NCBI GenBank assembly: GCA_015066325.1 | Contig: SVOP01000005.1 | Coordinates: forward strand, 1-41,185 | Origin: Oscillospiraceae bacterium | Lineage (GTDB): Bacteria; Bacillota; Clostridia; Oscillospirales; Acutalibacteraceae | Length of the DNA stretch: 41,185 nucleotides | Direction: 5' to 3' | Part shown: positions 41,057 through 41,185 of the stretch, in pieces | Position numbering within the stretch: the stretch's first letter is position 1 | How the letters are laid out: each line of letters begins with the position of its first letter | Made by a program: the position numbers and the translations under genes | Notes under the pieces: generated by a model | Told to the model about the DNA's origin: nothing | The model's database searches: none | The model's input: the letters and a program-made list of their open reading frames with translations, nothing else

Positions 41057-41185
41057 ATGGGTACAAGTACAATATTAATTTTAGTAACCATTGTTTGCTA
41101 TCTCGGAATGATGATTGCAATTGGTGCAAAATTTTCAAAGAAAAATAAAGATACCTCCGACTTTTATCTTGGCGGAAGAAAGTTA
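41057..41185 (+). CDS. Sodium:solute symporter family protein (5' partial)
   Basis: The first 43 residues of a gene that runs off the window. The N-terminal helix (ILILVTIVCYLGMMIAIG) followed by a basic stretch and DFYLGGRKL is the typical start of SSS/SLC5 family sodium-coupled transporters of sugars, sialic acid, proline or similar solutes. GAAGGAG precedes the ATG by 7 nt. Its place after galT and the alpha-galactosidase gene makes a sugar or galactoside substrate plausible, but the visible part cannot decide this. Confidence 0.85.
   Translation, partial: MGTSTILILVTIVCYLGMMIAIGAKFSKKNKDTSDFYLGGRKL

Overview
The window looks like chromosome of an anaerobic low-to-mid GC Bacillota, most likely class Clostridia (Oscillospirales/Ruminococcaceae-like). 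This rests on gene content and order (rpsF-ssb-rpsR, hprK/whiA cluster, RNase M5, T-box controlled synthetases, a type 2 isoleucyl-tRNA synthetase), strong AGGAGG ribosome sites and TTGACA/TATAAT promoters. I see no prophage, plasmid, rRNA, tRNA or CRISPR array.

Layout. 1-883: 3' end of a gene of unknown function, closed by a terminator. 937-10353, all minus strand: alaS, a HIT protein, comEC, holA, rnmV (RNase M5), rlmD, an HNH endonuclease and a NimA/PNPOx-like flavoprotein, headed by an alanine T-box leader that is separated from alaS by more than 300 bp of repeats. 10940-12256: divergent promoters flank a palindromic repeat, then the rpsF-ssb-rpsR operon. 12257-13604: two orphan membrane-associated genes, each with its own promoter. 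13667-18438, minus strand: hprK, ROK glucokinase, murB, whiA, rluA-type pseudouridine synthase, tightly packed, without the rapZ and yvcK genes often found beside whiA. 18492-23845: isoleucine T-box, ileS, a strong hairpin terminator, glmS.

23847-33782 is the most distinctive accessory region. It holds a response regulator and a one-membrane-segment histidine kinase, then a separate unit with one ABC ATPase and two paralogous permeases of identical length (938 aa), then a repeat-derived composite element and an exported, Thr/Lys-rich, C-terminally anchored protein. Both transcription units carry the same direct-repeat motif CTTAC(A/G)AAATCTTAA upstream, a likely binding site for the response regulator. 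This looks like a self-regulated envelope-stress or peptide export/detoxification module. 33793-41185 is a galactoside locus: GH35 beta-galactosidase, secreted calcineurin-like phosphoesterase, (minus strand) nadE, then galT type 2, GH36 alpha-galactosidase and the start of a sodium:solute symporter.

Between genes there is a family of at least six copies of a roughly 60-75 bp two-hairpin repeat. The framing bases are conserved, while the stem tips differ between copies but stay complementary. Two copies in inverted orientation form a 367 bp element with near-perfect 19-20 bp terminal inverted repeats. Everything here was read by eye from sequence; family assignments come from recognised motifs, not from database searches.
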